A DNA stretch of 64,000 nucleotides from Kappaphycus alvarezii (GCA_002205965.3 NADL03000748.1:806001-870000), one strand, 5' to 3'; counted from the first letter of the stretch, positions 1-11,294 are shown. Translations and numbers: made by a program. The notes: a model not told the origin generated them from the letters alone.

Positions 1-1453
1 CTCATCCGCAGATGGGACCTCCACTACAAGCAGGGTCTCCGTTGATAGTCCCTTATCTGGGCAATAATAACCTCTCCTGCGTTGAAATAGACATTTGGGT
101 CGTTCCAAAACCCGGTGCCATTCAGAGATAACCGGCCACCGCCACCTAACGTGGAGTTGCGAGGGGAGATATCATAAATTAACGGCAGCTGCCTCGCCAA
201 GTCGTGCAACAACACCGTTGGCGCATCAATCAAACTTAGCAAAGCCGTCTGACTCCCAGGCACGGCATACAGAATCTGCAGAAAATGAAGGCCTTGAGGC
301 AGGTCATACACCGTGCTAGTAGTCTGAACACCCGGGCCAAAGTTCTCCATAACGACAGCGTGCCCCCCCGGTATATCGAGCAACATCTGCATGGCGCCCC
401 TATGCTGAACCTCAAAGCGCTGTTCGCCACCGTCGTGCTCCACACTAAACGTACATCTAACCTGAAATCCTCCTCCACCAAACCTGGCGGGAAACTGGTC
501 CGCAGACTCAAACTGTACGGCCGCCAACTCCTCACCAAACACGGGTTTCCTTCCCAAAACCTCATTCCGTTCAATATCGAAGCCGCCCCCGTCAGCAAGA
601 CCAGGGTAATAATAACAATAAACGCCCTGCCTGCGACTGCCCAGCACCTCAACGCGAGTAACCTCCTCATGTGTATTACCAGCGCTGTCCACAACCCTCA
701 GTCCAACACTAGTAACCCCCAAAGAGAACAACAAAAACGGGGTACTTACAGTCGCCAACTCAATGCCAGTAGCCGGATCAAACCAGACCCACGAAACAAT
801 AGCAGCCAAGACGCCCTCATCGGCATTGTAAAAATGCGAATGCGAGCGACTGCCATCCAACGGCACCTCCTCGACACCATCGCCATCCAAATCAAAGACG
901 CGATACTCACGCCCAGGCACAGCATGTGCGACATGATCATAGCCCAACGTATGGTCGACCTCCACTGGCGCACCCTCCGAGGGCGCGACACTAGAATCCA
1001 ACATGTCAAACAACGGCGAGTAATCCGGCTCCCCGGACGGCATGCCGTCCACACGACCCGCATCAAACGACGGTAACAGCTCATCATCCGGGGTGAACGA
1101 CGGCTCAACATCAACAAGGCCTACAATATCACCAGGAGGCAGGACGCGGTAACAAGCGGAGGGTATCCAGAGGGGGAGGGGAGGATGACAAGCTGGACAT
1201 GAGGGACGGGTGGGGTGAACGGGAGGGGAAGGCGAGGCGGGTGGAGGGGCGGAGAGGGGGGTCGGGAGACGGAGGCGGAGGGGAGGAGCAAAGGGGTGGA
1301 AGGCGGGAGCACGGGGGAAGGTGTCGGGAGTGTGGCATTGGCGACGAGGTTGTTGGTGTTGGAGTTGGCCAAGCGGAGTGGGAGGAGCACGGAGAGGAGA
1401 ATGACGACGGCGACGATGGTGGAGAGGAGCGCGGCGAGGAGTACCGGGCGCAT
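1..1453 (-). CDS. Secreted/anchored PKD-PA14-IPT protein, gene A (3' end outside window)
   Basis: Paralogue of the gene at 13,975-16,794. The start at 1453 opens a hydrophobic segment (about residues 5-28, rich in L, V and I) that would be a signal peptide or type II anchor, then a Pro/Ser-rich stalk. Next come a PKD-like beta-sandwich (about 930-660, with motif FDLDGDG and a DGSRSH..HFY block), a PA14/malectin-like domain opening with GVYCYYYPG (about 650-190), and an IPT/TIG domain (about 160-1). The reading frame breaks twice: inside the low-complexity stalk (about 1130-1340) and near 55-65. At the second site the adjacent frame continues the IPT domain with the same LST.T....VPS pattern as the paralogue. 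Both breaks equal loss of one base. A stop at 24-26 therefore looks artefactual and the gene should continue leftwards into a propeller. Probable extracellular or cell-wall-facing role; the binding partner is unknown. Confidence 0.75.
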
Positions 1454-2029
1454 GATTTTAGGGGATGTTGGGCAGGGGGAACTAGTGTGGGGGGTGGGAC
1501 ATGGCTCGAGAGAAGGATGGGTGGAAGTTATGAGATGGGGTTTTGGTTTATTGGGGCGGTGTGATTCGGGGTGCGGGGAGTGTTGGTCGATGGAAAACAG
1601 GGATGGGTTATTGGCGGAGCGGTTTGTTTATAATTGTTCATACTGGTTTTGTGGTGGGTGGGGAAAGATGTGGGTTGCGGTCTCGATGGTGGTGGTATAA
1701 AGTCAACAGCAGTGATTGGGGTTGGGTATGGTGGCGACTGGAGCGTGGGTCCAGGATGCTGTGAATGGGCCATTGATGTATGCAGTTTGCTTTGTTACAT
1801 TGCTCGACAGGTTCTTCGTGTCGTAGCCACACTCCACTTTTGATTTTCATGTATGATACAGTGCCGTACCGAAGGCTTTTTTGCTTTTCTGTACTGCCGA
1901 CCTGAAGAGAAAGTATTTACTGTAGCCCGACCAAAGCAAAGCCATGATGGCAAGCGTCCCGGGGCGCTGCAGAAAGGTCAAAAATGGGTACCCTTTTGAA
2001 ACGTTGCACCATAGTAACCTTACGAACAT

Positions 2030-2069
2030 ACTGTATACAAAACTGTACAGTACTGTACTGTACAGTACA
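2030..2069. repeat. GTACTGTAC palindrome cluster
   Basis: Alternating TACAG/CTGTA units form overlapping self-complementary stretches. The same sequence class recurs at 2382-2450, 4511-4550, 4828-4873, 17,458-17,510, 51,834-51,910 and 63,111-63,210, and inside the LTRs at 24,905 and 30,665. Confidence 0.8.
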
Positions 2070-2381
2070 TTGCTGTTCTTTAGACTTTTGTTACATCAAC
2101 TACTCAGTTTTCCACATCAAGTCTCTAAAGTTGTTGCTTTTGTACCGATTACGTAAAAACCCCAGTGCTCTGTGGTGCGTACGAGCTTTCTACCATACTT
2201 TGGTTTCCTTTCAAACCACAACCTGCCACAAGTTTTGCCCCGCACTAAAGCCATTGGACGCCGTCGAGTGGAAAACGGCAAAAGTCATTCCAAATTCGCC
2301 CAATGGGACGCCTCAATCAAACTGTTGTAGTGTACAGTACAGGAATGTTGTTGTCCTGGACAGCGGATCTTCCATTCAACT

Positions 2382-2450
2382 ATAGTACAGTACCCTTACA
2401 GACCTCCAATGCAGTACAGCACTGTACGGTACAGTACCCGTCGGGTACAA
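2382..2450. repeat. GTACTGTAC palindrome cluster
   Basis: Second cluster of the dispersed palindromic motif, with several GTACAGTACC and ACTGTACGGTAC variants in 70 bases. No gene overlaps it. Confidence 0.75.
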
Positions 2451-3175
2451 TACGATGGTGCTCGTTTCCGTGCCGAGGCGTGATATCTTTATTTTAAACT
2501 TTACCTCCGCGGTGCACTGACTCGAGTACGGTACAAACCTAAAATTTGCATGGAATTTCAATCCCTGTTGCTTACAGTGCCGTCATGCTTTTACGTCAAG
2601 AAAGATTCAAAACCGAGAAAGACCACCCCACCAATCATAATGATCCATTCAGTTCATTTTAGTTACTGTACTGTCCCGTACCGTAAGTACTGTATTGTGG
2701 ATTCTTGAAAGTCGCGGGTAGGCCGGATCAAGGCAAGGCAGCTAGGTGTAGCTAAAAATTACCATAATGTTATGGTAAATTACGATACATCTCGGCATTT
2801 TTAATGGAAAATCACGCACTAGACGCAAGGAATGAAGCAGCGCCAACGTCTTCCGCTGATGTCAGGCCAATTCTCAAAGTCGGCTTTTTCTCCTCGATCG
2901 ACTTGGTGGGCAGTTGTAGTTCCTAAAATATGGTACTGTCAAGCAACCCACCTGTCCACTTTCGAACACAATTCTCGAGTAGACTGTCAAAATACCCGGC
3001 CCCTTTCCTTGTGCAGAAAGGCGGAACGACTAGCAGAAGATATCCCAACTTGCAGACCCCGAAACAGTTTCAAAGTAATTGGAACGAAACTTGCGAATCT
3101 TCTAGCTCCATGATGGCATTGACAACAGGTCCGAGGTTGGGGACATGGTCCAGAATGCGCTTTTCCATGAACGCC

Positions 3176-4371
3176 TTAGAACCTACTGGAGCGTTTAAGA
3201 TGACAGTCCCCACAGTTTCTGCCCTCCATGCTACACGCTATCGGAGTGCCTGGGCCGTAAGGCTCCTCCTCCACGCGTGCCCTCTTCCCACCAGATGGAC
3301 CGGCCTCCTTAGCGATGACGGAGGGCGTTGTTATTGGAGCAATGGTCGCCAGCCCAGTCGTCGGTGGGGGCGTCCCTCCATTACGGAACCCACACCCAAG
3401 CTCCGCAATGTTGGCAGCTCTAGGGACAAGCACGCTCGGGAAGCGTGACCTCACCTCGGCATGGGCCGGCTGGATGGTGCGCGCACGCCCAACGCCAGTG
3501 TGTGTGAGCTGGTTGAGACGGAGCTGAATGGTTCGCTCCGTCTCACTCATCATGCGGTTAAGCCGCGCCCATACCTTACCCCACACATTCCGCCGACGGC
3601 CAATCATGGCTATGATGCGGTTCAAGACCCGCTTCTCCATTAGCTCCCGTGCGTCAATACCAGCTTGACCCCCTGTGGCGTCGCGTTGTGCCTTGAGGAT
3701 CTTACCCTGGGCAATGCATAAAGGCATAAGCACCTGATTGTGCACTGTCCATTCGCGTGCCTGTGAGGGTGTTATACCCTCAACACCGTAGAGAACTCCC
3801 AGTGCCTGCGCTATGTTGGTGAAACGCCTCACCTTGGCACCAACAATGGGCTCATCTCCTGGGTAAGCATTAAAGTCCCAAGCATCGATTGGTACCCCAT
3901 TCTCCCAGTCAGTATACATAGCACGCTCCAAGAAAGTAAAGTTCTCTCTTGCGGCCTCCTTGGGGTCCACAATCTTACTAGTATCCAACTGGTCACCAGC
4001 GGCCACAGCAACGGATTTGCCATTACGAATAACGGCACACACCTCCTCACACAGCAACTCGATCTCAGCGCGAGTGCAGTTATCGGATGGGAGGTGCACC
4101 TTGAGGTCCTTAGCCCCCTGCCACTGTATGGAGGAGCCCCCTGTGGCGCCCGCATATCGACGACCTAAAGTCTCTAGCGGTTGATTAATAGGATGGGCCG
4201 CTGGGGGTAAGGTGGCAATGGGGCGGACGGGCCTTGGAGGAACCCCTTCACGGGATGGTTCGACTGGGGCGGGTTTGGGGAAGGACGAGGTGGCGTCGCT
4301 GGCCCAGGCCATACCTCATCCATTGGAGTATCATCGCCTGCTCCAGTTTGTTGTCCTCGCGTCGTAACCAT
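3176..4371 (-). CDS. Uncharacterised 398-residue protein
   Basis: A long open frame of unknown function. The main frame starts with MAWASD at 4312. In the neighbouring frame an ATG at 4371 opens with MVTTRGQQTGAGDD and runs straight into it if one missing base near 4313 is allowed, which gives 398 residues. The N-terminal ~65 residues are Pro-rich. The middle (about residues 80-290) is mixed alpha-helical in composition with many W, R and E residues and looks globular. The C-terminal third is low complexity with a basic cluster GGKRARVEEE that could be a nuclear signal, and ends with a Cys-containing tail (C.MEGRNCGDC). No family was recognised. It could be a host gene or the gag-like protein of an unrecognised element; GTAC palindromes lie on both sides. 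That the frame stays open with only one single-base break suggests it is still under selection or young. Confidence 0.5.
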
Positions 4372-4969
4372 ACTGCGAGGGTAAGAAAGATCCTACAAGG
4401 TGGAAACGTTGATTCAATGAAAGGGGGTTGAAAGGTTGTGGATTGTGATTGGGATTGGTGAATGGTATGATGGATCAGTGGCGGGCTTGGTAAATGAAGT
4501 CAACCAAATTCTACAGTACTGTACAGTACTGTGCCGTACAGTACTGTACTCGCCAGCTTTTGAACGCTGCGCTAATTTGCTGATTTTCAAAACTGCATCA
4601 AACCGTCCAAAGTTACAGCGCAGAAGCTCCGAACCCTGGGCAAACTTTTGTAATTCGACAATACTTTTCGTTTCAAAACTATCCAAAAGTACCGGTCGAA
4701 CAGTAAGGCACAGTGCGATCTGCAGCACTGAACAGAACATTCTGTACCGTGGAACGAAAACTTTTATGACTTTCGCGGGACGCACGTCAAGTAACTATTG
4801 TGCCAAAGACTGTAGCCTAAAGTACATTACAGTACTGTACAGTACAGTATTGTTCAGTACTGTGTACAGTACAACAAGAACCCCTCGATGGGCTCTGCGC
4901 CGTTATAGATTACAGCGATTTCTTCGGGAGTGAGCTACTGTAATGCCGGTAGCGGGGGACTACGACATA
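4372..4969. other. Intergenic with two GTAC palindrome clusters
   Basis: No gene recognised. Palindromic GTAC clusters lie at 4511-4550 and 4828-4873. The region ends at the TA target site of the Tc1 element. Confidence 0.5.
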
Positions 4970-4997
4970 CAGTGCGGTGCAAAAGTATACACTCAAA

Positions 4998-5821
4998 GGG
5001 GGAATCTTTGGGTGTTTTAATGATTGAAAAATAAGGTCGGCTGTAATCCCGGATAAAATTGGTATGTTAAGGTACGGTCTTGCAATGTCACAACCTGCGC
5101 GTAAGTCCAACACCTACTGATCTTCGTCCTCAATCGAATCTGGCTCTAATGGGTCGGCGACGTCGCTATCAACGTCGTCGCCTTCCACAGAATTAGAGTC
5201 AGACCAATCCATCCAGCTAACCGGCACCCACAGGCGCTCAGTTCCATACGGACCCTGCAGAGGCAAACCGGTGGTCGTCTCCATGCTCGTAATAGCCTCG
5301 CCCGCGCGCCTAGTGTACGCCTGCCCATAGGCGACTTCGGGGTTGAATGTGATGGGGCGGCTTCCGAAGAAGATAAGGACTTCCCATCATCGACAGATGA
5401 TGAGCGTGAGGGGTTCGGTAGACATGAGGTGTTGACCGGTGGTTTGTTTGTTGTAGAGGCTGATGGTCCGGGGCTCATTTCCAAAAGGACCAAGTTGTTC
5501 GCCGTTTCCGAGCTCGTAATAGTCTCACCCGCGCGCCCAGTGTACGACTGCCCATAGGCGACTTCGGGGTTGAATGTGATAGGGGCGGCTTCCTGAGAAG
5601 ATAGGGGCTGCTCGTTACATGTTTGTGACGGGCGTGAGGGGTTCGGTAGACACGGAATATTGAGAACGTTAATGGCCAAGTGAAGAGCAGCAAAGTGCCG
5701 TCTTACGCGATGTGCCAGCAGTGCGATGCCCGCCAAAAGGGGGGAAGAAAAAATCCACAATCACAACCGTGGCGAGCCATTGGTGTAATCGCTTGAAAAA
5801 CTTCCGCTGTAAGCGCGATTA
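4998..5821. mobile_element. Insertion inside the left terminal repeat of the Tc1 element
   Basis: The right terminal repeat reads ACTCAAATGAATTGAG continuously. On the left the same sequence is interrupted after ACTCAAA (4997) and resumes with TGAATTGAG at 5822. The inserted DNA has no obvious terminal repeats or target duplication. It carries a coding fragment with a relative at 19.3-19.7 kb, so it is probably a piece of another repeat family. Confidence 0.8.
5114..5760 (-). pseudogene. Unknown repeat-family coding fragment with internal duplication and acidic tail
   Basis: The reading frame opens at 5760 with a hydrophobic stretch. It then has two copies of a ~150-base unit (about 5511-5664 and 5285-5430), both encoding CLPNPSR...SSQEAAP or SSSEAAP followed by PEVAYGQ or its frame-shifted form. 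After a one-base frame break the product continues as YGTERLWVPVSWMDW and ends in an acidic tail (EGDD.DSDVAD...EDEDQ) at 5114. The same TERLWVPVSWMDW signature with an acidic tail is found on the plus strand at 19,550-19,740. The family and function are unknown; no enzyme motif was seen. Confidence 0.55.
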
Positions 5822-6022
5822 TGAATTGAGAAAAATATTAAAATAAGCCAGATATATTGTGTACCACAAAAAACGTCTTTAGAAGCTGAGTAGAACAGCA
5901 GCATTTTTTAAAAGAAAACAAAAGACAGTACGTGCGGGAATAAAAACTGTGATTTTACCGGTGCAAAAGTATAGACTCGATCACATTTATTCTCAAACAA
6001 TAAGCCTTTAGAGGTCTTAATA

Positions 6023-7014
6023 TTAAATTTTTGTCCCACAACGGCTAATAACAGATAAAATGCGACGTTTCATTGATTTCACCAGATTATGCAGGAGCTC
6101 TTCAGAAATGAGGGACCACTCCTTGAGAATCGCCTCTTTCAAATCTACCAAGGATGAAAACTGCTTTCCATCCAGGTAAACCCGGCAAGCGAGGATCCCC
6201 AATAGGTTCTCGATCGAGTTCAAGTCAGGAGCCCGTGATGGCCATTCCAAAACATTGACAGAGTTTTCATTAAACGAGGCCTTGGTAGAGCTAGAAAAAT
6301 GAATCAGAGAGTTGTCTTGTTGGAATGTCCAACATTCGCCATGTGTCATGGAAGCCCATGGCAACAAATGATTCTTGAGAACCTCTTGATACCTTGTAGA
6401 GTTCATTAGGCCATCAACATAGACAAGATCACAAGTTCCGTAGTAAGAAAAACACCCATAAACCATGAGACCACCACCATCTTGCTGACGCTTACTTTAA
6501 ATACGTTCATCAGTGCCTAGTTGATGCCAGTAGTATGCGCAACCATAGGGACCATCCAAATTGAACTTCTCCTAGCCGAAAAAAATGACTTGCTTCCAAA
6601 AAGAATGATCATGCTCTCCTTTCTCCATGCATCAGTTCAATCTCTCCTTTTTGTGATTTTCTGTAAGATAGAAAGTAGTCTCATTTTTTTGTAAGCCAGC
6701 TCAGGGCTACTTTGCAGTACTCTTAAGACGCTATGCTTCGAAACGTGAAGCTGCAAGTCTTGTCTGATGCGATTTACTCTGTGTCCAGATCGTTTTGCTT
6801 CTCGAACGGTTTGCCTCCTCGCGGCGGGTGATATCTTGGATGGGCGACCACTTCTTTTTTTGGAGCCATAAGACTTTGGATTCTCGAGAAAGCGTGCAAC
6901 GACGGTTTGAGAGCGCTTCAACTGATCGGAGATCTGCCTTGTGGTGAGTTTGGCATTGCGCAAGGCTAAAATTGATGCTTGCTCTTCTGCAGTGAGTTGC
7001 CTTTGCCGCGGCAT
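6023..7014 (-). pseudogene. Tc1-type DD34E transposase, inactivated
   Basis: The protein starts at 7014 (MPRQRQLTAEEQ) with the paired helix-turn-helix DNA-binding region (residues 1-125), including the GRPSK hook between the two HTH motifs typical of Tc1. The catalytic part follows: first Asp in FNLDGPYG (about 6555), second in FQQDNS, third residue Glu in DLNSIEN. The second and third are separated by 34 residues, the Tc1 (DD34E) signature. The C-terminal region (SLVDLKEAILKEWS..) matches the family. In-frame stops replace a Trp codon near 6630 and a residue just before EKFNLDG. There is also a discontinuity between the HTH region and the catalytic domain, so the copy is dead. Family length (~340 residues) fits the span. 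Confidence 0.92.
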
Positions 7015-7128
7015 GATTGCAATGCATTGAAACGCAACGGATGCCTGGGGAGAGGTGAGGAGAGTCGTTTGATATGCATTTGTTCATTCTGTTTGCATTT
7101 CCCGCCACCTGACAATCTCAAACATTTC

Positions 7129-7316
7129 TTTGAGTCTATACTTTTGCACCGGTAAAATCACGTTTTTTATTCCCACACGTACTGTCTTTTGTTTTCTTTA
7201 AAAAAATGCTGCTGTTCTACTCAGCTTTTAAAGACGTTTTTTGTGGTACACAATATATCTGGCTTATTTTAATATTTTTCTCAATTCATTTGAGTCTATA
7301 CTTTTGCACCGCACTG
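7129..7316. repeat. Right terminal inverted repeat of the Tc1 element
   Basis: 188 bases, inverted copy of 4970-4997 plus 5822-5980 with few mismatches. Outer and inner copies of the sub-repeat lie at 7289-7310 and 7129-7150. Confidence 0.9.
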
Positions 7317-7339
7317 TACATACCTATATCATCAGGAAA

Positions 7340-8830
7340 GGCGTTAAACTGATCAGAGACTCGTCATCGCTCCAAGTACAGTGTGCGCCCACAGACCGAC
7401 TATAAGCGTCTCCCGACTGGAAACTGCAAGCATGCAACCACACTTTGTCACTCATGAACGGCATCGGAGACGCTCGCATCCGGTTCATCTCCACCGAGAG
7501 TGTGCCTTTGCATGCAAACCCCAACACCGTGGCAGAGTGCACTCCGCCGAGCGTGACAAAGGACCTCGCCCGCCCATTCGATGACCACCACATTGAGTAT
7601 GACTCCGAATCGAATAACGTCCCCCTCACGGCGGCTGTCCCCCATCAGGCGACCTTCCCACTACAACACGGTCGCCATCGCTTCACACCGCTCACGACAT
7701 TTACCCTGTCGGCATACGTTGCCAGCTGCATCGACTCTGACCACCTCGCATGTCAACACACCGGTGGTCGTGCAACGCTCCCCCACAGATACAGAGAGCT
7801 CGATGCTCTCCTCCTGCATTTTGCCCATCGCTTCCCCCAGTCTTTCACGACTGAGTACGGCGCACTTCCAGAATCCATGTCAGCCGCCACCCTCGCCGTC
7901 AACGCCGTAACACATACAATATGTTCTATCGTACGTGGTGCGACTCCGCAGCAAAGTGTATCTGGCAAAATGACGACTGGGAGCGCTCTCCACGGCCCGT
8001 CCCGCACCCCAACTCACAGATCCGCCGTCGTATCCGCCACCACGCCTACCTGAACACACCCGCCGCATCCTTCCTCACAGCCTGTCCGTCCGCGGTCAGC
8101 CGCACGTCCCATGCAATGTGGTCTGTCATGCTGCGCCGCCACCTGGCAGTCCGCGTCTTCGACGACACTGCGTCCCTATGATGCGCGGAATGCATCAAGC
8201 TCATGGACGACCTCGGGCACAATCCTTCCGACCTTTCCAACAAAGCCTTTGGACGGGGACAACCGTCGCAATGCCGTGTACCGCCCGCTCGGCAAGGAAC
8301 TATTTTCGGCCGCGGGACTCGGCGTGCAGTACGGGGTTCTACACCACCTACCCGGACTGAACGTGTGCCCACCGAACGTCCTCGCTATGAGGCGCCACGA
8401 TGCACGCACCACGCCGGCTCCCCTCTCGGTAGCGTATGACGTAACGGTTGTCTCCCCTTCAAGAACACAACCAAGCGCGTGGGGCAAAGGCTGCGGGGGC
8501 GGTGGCCCTGGCAGCAGAAAATCGGAAGATGGCCAACCTAGCGAAGAAAGTGTTATCCGTCCCCGGAGAAGCATTACCTGGACGTTTGCGACTTGGCTGG
8601 ACATTTGCGCCCTTTGTGTTCCATTCGTCGGGATTCCCATCCGATGCATCATCCAAGGTCATTGATGAGCACGCAGCAACTATCGCGACGCGTATTGACA
8701 GCTCCTATGGGAGAGTGAAATGTCGCTTGTGCCAGAAATCAAGCTATGCAATCTGGCCCACATGTGCCGCTTCTATAATTTGCCGCGCCCCGCAACAAAC
8801 GGGGTGTTCCCTTCCAATAGCCATCTAGTG
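7340..8830 (+). pseudogene. Non-LTR retroelement, C-terminal CCHC + endonuclease-like fragment (copy 1)
   Basis: Several overlapping frames on the plus strand together trace the C-terminal part of a reverse-transcriptase polyprotein. In order: a region with AYLNTPAASFLTACPS and MLRRHLAVRVFDD; a degraded knuckle-like C..CI.LMDDLGHN; a PPNVLAM....VAYDVTVVSPS segment matching the PD...D-x-V pattern of restriction-like endonucleases; then AAENRKMANLAKKV...GWTFAPFVFHSSGFPSDAS. In known families this arrangement (RT, then CCHC, then RLE) belongs to R2-like non-LTR retrotransposons. That assignment is my inference from motif order. The reverse transcriptase itself is absent. The frame changes several times. 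The fragment abuts the oppositely oriented copy at 8836, tail to tail. Confidence 0.65.
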
Positions 8831-8835
8831 GTGCC

Positions 8836-10824
8836 CTAGACGGTATCAGAGCATGCAGCTCCTAGCGAGTCAAAAGCAAGGAGCTGAAACTGGAAACCAA
8901 GCTCGCTTGTACCACGGGAATTGTCCAAGGAAGGGGGGACCATTCGCCTGGACAGCTCGTGTTCCAACTTCGGAATCTTCCGGCGATATCGTTGGGCAGC
9001 ATCGCCGGCGGCGTCGGCCCAATGTAAACGGCGATGTAATGACAACGTCACAAGCAATGGGTTTCTCATAGAGGTCAGCGGGGGAAGCAGGAGTATGTAC
9101 AAGTTCGGAACCAGGGATGAGGCCAGGAACCTCGAGCTGTGTGTCCAAACCAGCGGTGCGGAAGAGGTGATAGGCGAGGGCGTTACGAATGGAGTTATGC
9201 CGGTGTTGACGTTCAAACTCAGAGGGCAGATGTCAGCAGCGTGATTACCGCAGACATCCAGCGGTTGCTGGCAGTGGTGACAGTTCAGCAGCATCGAGTC
9301 TGTGTAGACTGGGAGACCGAAGTGTCATGACCCCCGGTGGGGGATCGTGGGGCGGCGCGGCATTGCACGCTCGCTTACATTAGTGTGGGAAGTAGGAGTG
9401 GCGGCAGGGGTAGCGGGCGAAGAAAGGGCCACAAGAGGGGCCCTTTCGGCGGCCGAGGCACCGGGGGCTTGGGGGAGGCCGGGCCTGTTGGATGGAGAGG
9501 CGTTGCGGGGACCGACGTGGGCGGGGGCTTGCGGGGGCTTGTTGGTCCTTTGGGCTTGGGCGAGTCGGCGGGATTCTGCGATGCCGCGGGCGTGGTGGAG
9601 CAGGGCGATGGCGAAGGTGTTGCGGACACACGGTGCCACCCAAGAGCGGATGGCCGTGTTTTGGAGGCGGTGAGCCTTTCAGCGGAGCCTGGTGACAAGG
9701 CCTTGAGCGGCGAAGACATCGAGGGCGGCCGCCGTGGTGTAGATCTCCTGCGTAGTCGTTTGGAGATCGGGGAAAGTCCTCTTGAGGTGAGCCAGTATAT
9801 TGAAATCTTGGCCACGTGCGGCAGCGGGAAAATAGAGGTACGCCCGCTCGCCAACATGAGGCGCCAAGACATGCGGCGTTAGGGGGTGTCGGTGAGCCGT
9901 GCAGCCTCACAGATGAGACTGTGCGCCGTCTCAAAGGACAGGAAGGAATGGTCACAGGTGGGCGCGCTGCCCATGTGCGACAGTTCGGGCGCAGGGGGGT
10001 GGTCGCCGGCTCCGGATTTGCGGTTCTTGGGTCAAGACGGCGGTGGGTTGCGGAGATGCAGGCAAGGAGCTTGCGGGCGCGGGCGGGGGTGGCGGGGTCA
10101 GCGTCAGCCGGTGGGCCAATGAGCTTCTGAGCTGTAGGGAGACTCATGGCCTCAGGGCCATTATAATCTGTGATACGTGGAGGCTGCACAGAGTCGAGCG
10201 TGAGCCGGGTGGTTGCTCAGGTAGGGCACAGAGGTAGATGAGCTGCGACGGCTGCGTAGGATGCGTTCATCCATGGCGATCACGACAAAGGGCGGGGCGG
10301 TGCGGGCGGAGAGTGTGGGGGGTGAGCGCCCTCCGGGATGAGATGGGGGACATTGGGGTTGTGGGGGATTTGGGGGTGGATTTCGGGGGGATGATGACAG
10401 CAATAACCCGTAGTGTCGGAAGCAGGCGTGCCATGCCGCGTCGCCCCACGACCCCCCCACGGGAGGTCATGACGGACGGCCCAACCTCACCTACGCTTGT
10501 GTCCCCAGGTTCCCCGCCGGCGGTGACGAAGCGCCGATGCCCGGAACGTGTCCCGAACCCTGACGCAGAAGGCGACAGCCTGGACACCTTAATGACGCGA
10601 TCTCCGTCGACGGCCCCGGTGCCGGCGGCAGATTTTGGACCGCTTCCCGACGCTCTCATGCTGCCTCCGGTTCCGCCTGCCACTCCGCGTCCACAGACGC
10701 AGGCCGTGGACAGCGCCGCACCCGAGAAGTCTGCATGAGCTCCGCGTTTCTCTTGGTAACCCCCCCTACATCTTCGGCACGTCCTCCATCCGGTGGACGC
10801 GCCGAAGATCACACCCCCCACCAC
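8836..10824 (-). pseudogene. Internally deleted non-LTR retroelement: ORF1-like part joined to CCHC/RLE C-terminus (copy 2)
   Basis: Read on the minus strand, 10,824-9325 encodes a Pro/Arg/Ala-rich ORF1- or gag-like protein in shifting frames (segments MSLPTAQKLIGPPADADP, APHVGERAYLYFPAAARG and SERAMPRRPT). From 9294 it passes directly into a knuckle CHHCQQPLDVCGNHAADIC, then LIPGSELVHTPASPADLY and IACDVVITSP (endonuclease-like PAD...DV pair), then GFQFQLLAFDSLG at the C-terminus. The reverse transcriptase expected between them is missing, so this is one element with a large internal deletion. Local GC is extreme: 44 of 60 bases in the row starting at 9421. The CCHC-RLE part is cleaner than copy 1. 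Confidence 0.6.
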
Positions 10825-11026
10825 TCTTCCTTGCCCTCCTCCAACCCCCTACCAAGTGTTCAACAAATTACACAAGCACAATGACTATCTCAAGAACTGG
10901 CAAACTTATAAGCACGACCTTCATCGGGTCTGTTCGAGGCCTTTTTCCTTTCACACTGGGTTGTTTTCTGGTCCATCGCGAGCCCCACTGCACGTGACTG
11001 ACGTGGAACATCCGGTTAGTTCTTAG
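10400..11026 (+). pseudogene. Retroelement fragment, ORF1-like segment joined to 3'-terminal coding end (copy 3)
   Basis: The plus strand at 10,430-10,740 encodes RAMPRRPTTPPREVMTDGP and a Pro-rich continuation, matching SERAMPRRPT of copy 2 in opposite orientation. Downstream, about 10,985-11,026, lies HVTDVEHPVSS followed by a stop, the terminal coding signature also found at 19.96 kb and 63.36 kb. A short element with both termini and no core is suggested. Confidence 0.5.
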
Positions 11027-11294
11027 CCGTATACTCAGACCCGCATTGCACGCGATAGATACCGTACTCATTAAGTTTCTCTCAACGCATTGATCCAACC
11101 GATCTCAAGGTTACAATCGCAATCTGCACCCCCAAACTTAACAGTTACCACTGGTGAAAATGGGGGGTTAATTTACTGTGGTAGATATGTGGGTTGGTAC
11201 CCAGTAAATTTGTACCGGAGCGTAGATACCGTATATTGGCCAAGCCATTTGCGAAACCGTACAATGCATCGAGAACTGTAGATGGCACTCCAAT

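Larger units (their letters stand above)
1454..3175. other. Intergenic, no gene seen; GTAC palindromes
   Basis: Upstream region of gene A and downstream of the gene at 3176-4371. The first 250 bases are purine-rich on the plus strand. A TATA-like run (TTTATA on the minus strand near 1695-1702) could serve gene A. Clusters of alternating GTAC/CTGTA palindromes lie at 2030-2069, 2329-2345 and 2382-2450. No conserved protein was recognised on either strand. Confidence 0.5.
4970..7316 (-). mobile_element. Tc1/mariner-type transposon with IR/DR-style ends
   Basis: The outer ends are CAGTGCGGTGCAAAAGTAT at 4970 and its reverse complement ending at 7316, each flanked by TA (4968-4969 and 7317-7318), the target duplication of this superfamily. 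The terminal repeats are about 188 bases and carry the sub-repeat GGTGCAAAAGTATAGACTC at both the outer and inner edge: left at 4976-4997 and 5960-5980, right at 7129-7150 and 7289-7310. This matches the IR/DR arrangement of two transposase sites per end known from Tc1-like elements. The transposase gene lies inside on the minus strand. The left repeat is split by an 824-base insertion (4998-5821). Removing it restores a left repeat of the same length as the right one. Confidence 0.93.

Noticed and set aside
285-1076. Long plus-strand open frame opposite gene A
   Set aside because: Antisense shadow of the PKD/PA14/IPT coding region; no motif of its own, and the minus strand aligns well with its paralogue.
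2030-2450. GTAC clusters as telomeric repeat or CRISPR-like array
   Set aside because: No G-rich strand bias, no constant spacer length, palindromic and dispersed.
9337-10130. Several long plus-strand frames in the GC-rich 9.3-10.1 kb stretch
   Set aside because: Open by composition (few AT-rich stops). The minus strand has the pieces matching the retroelement.
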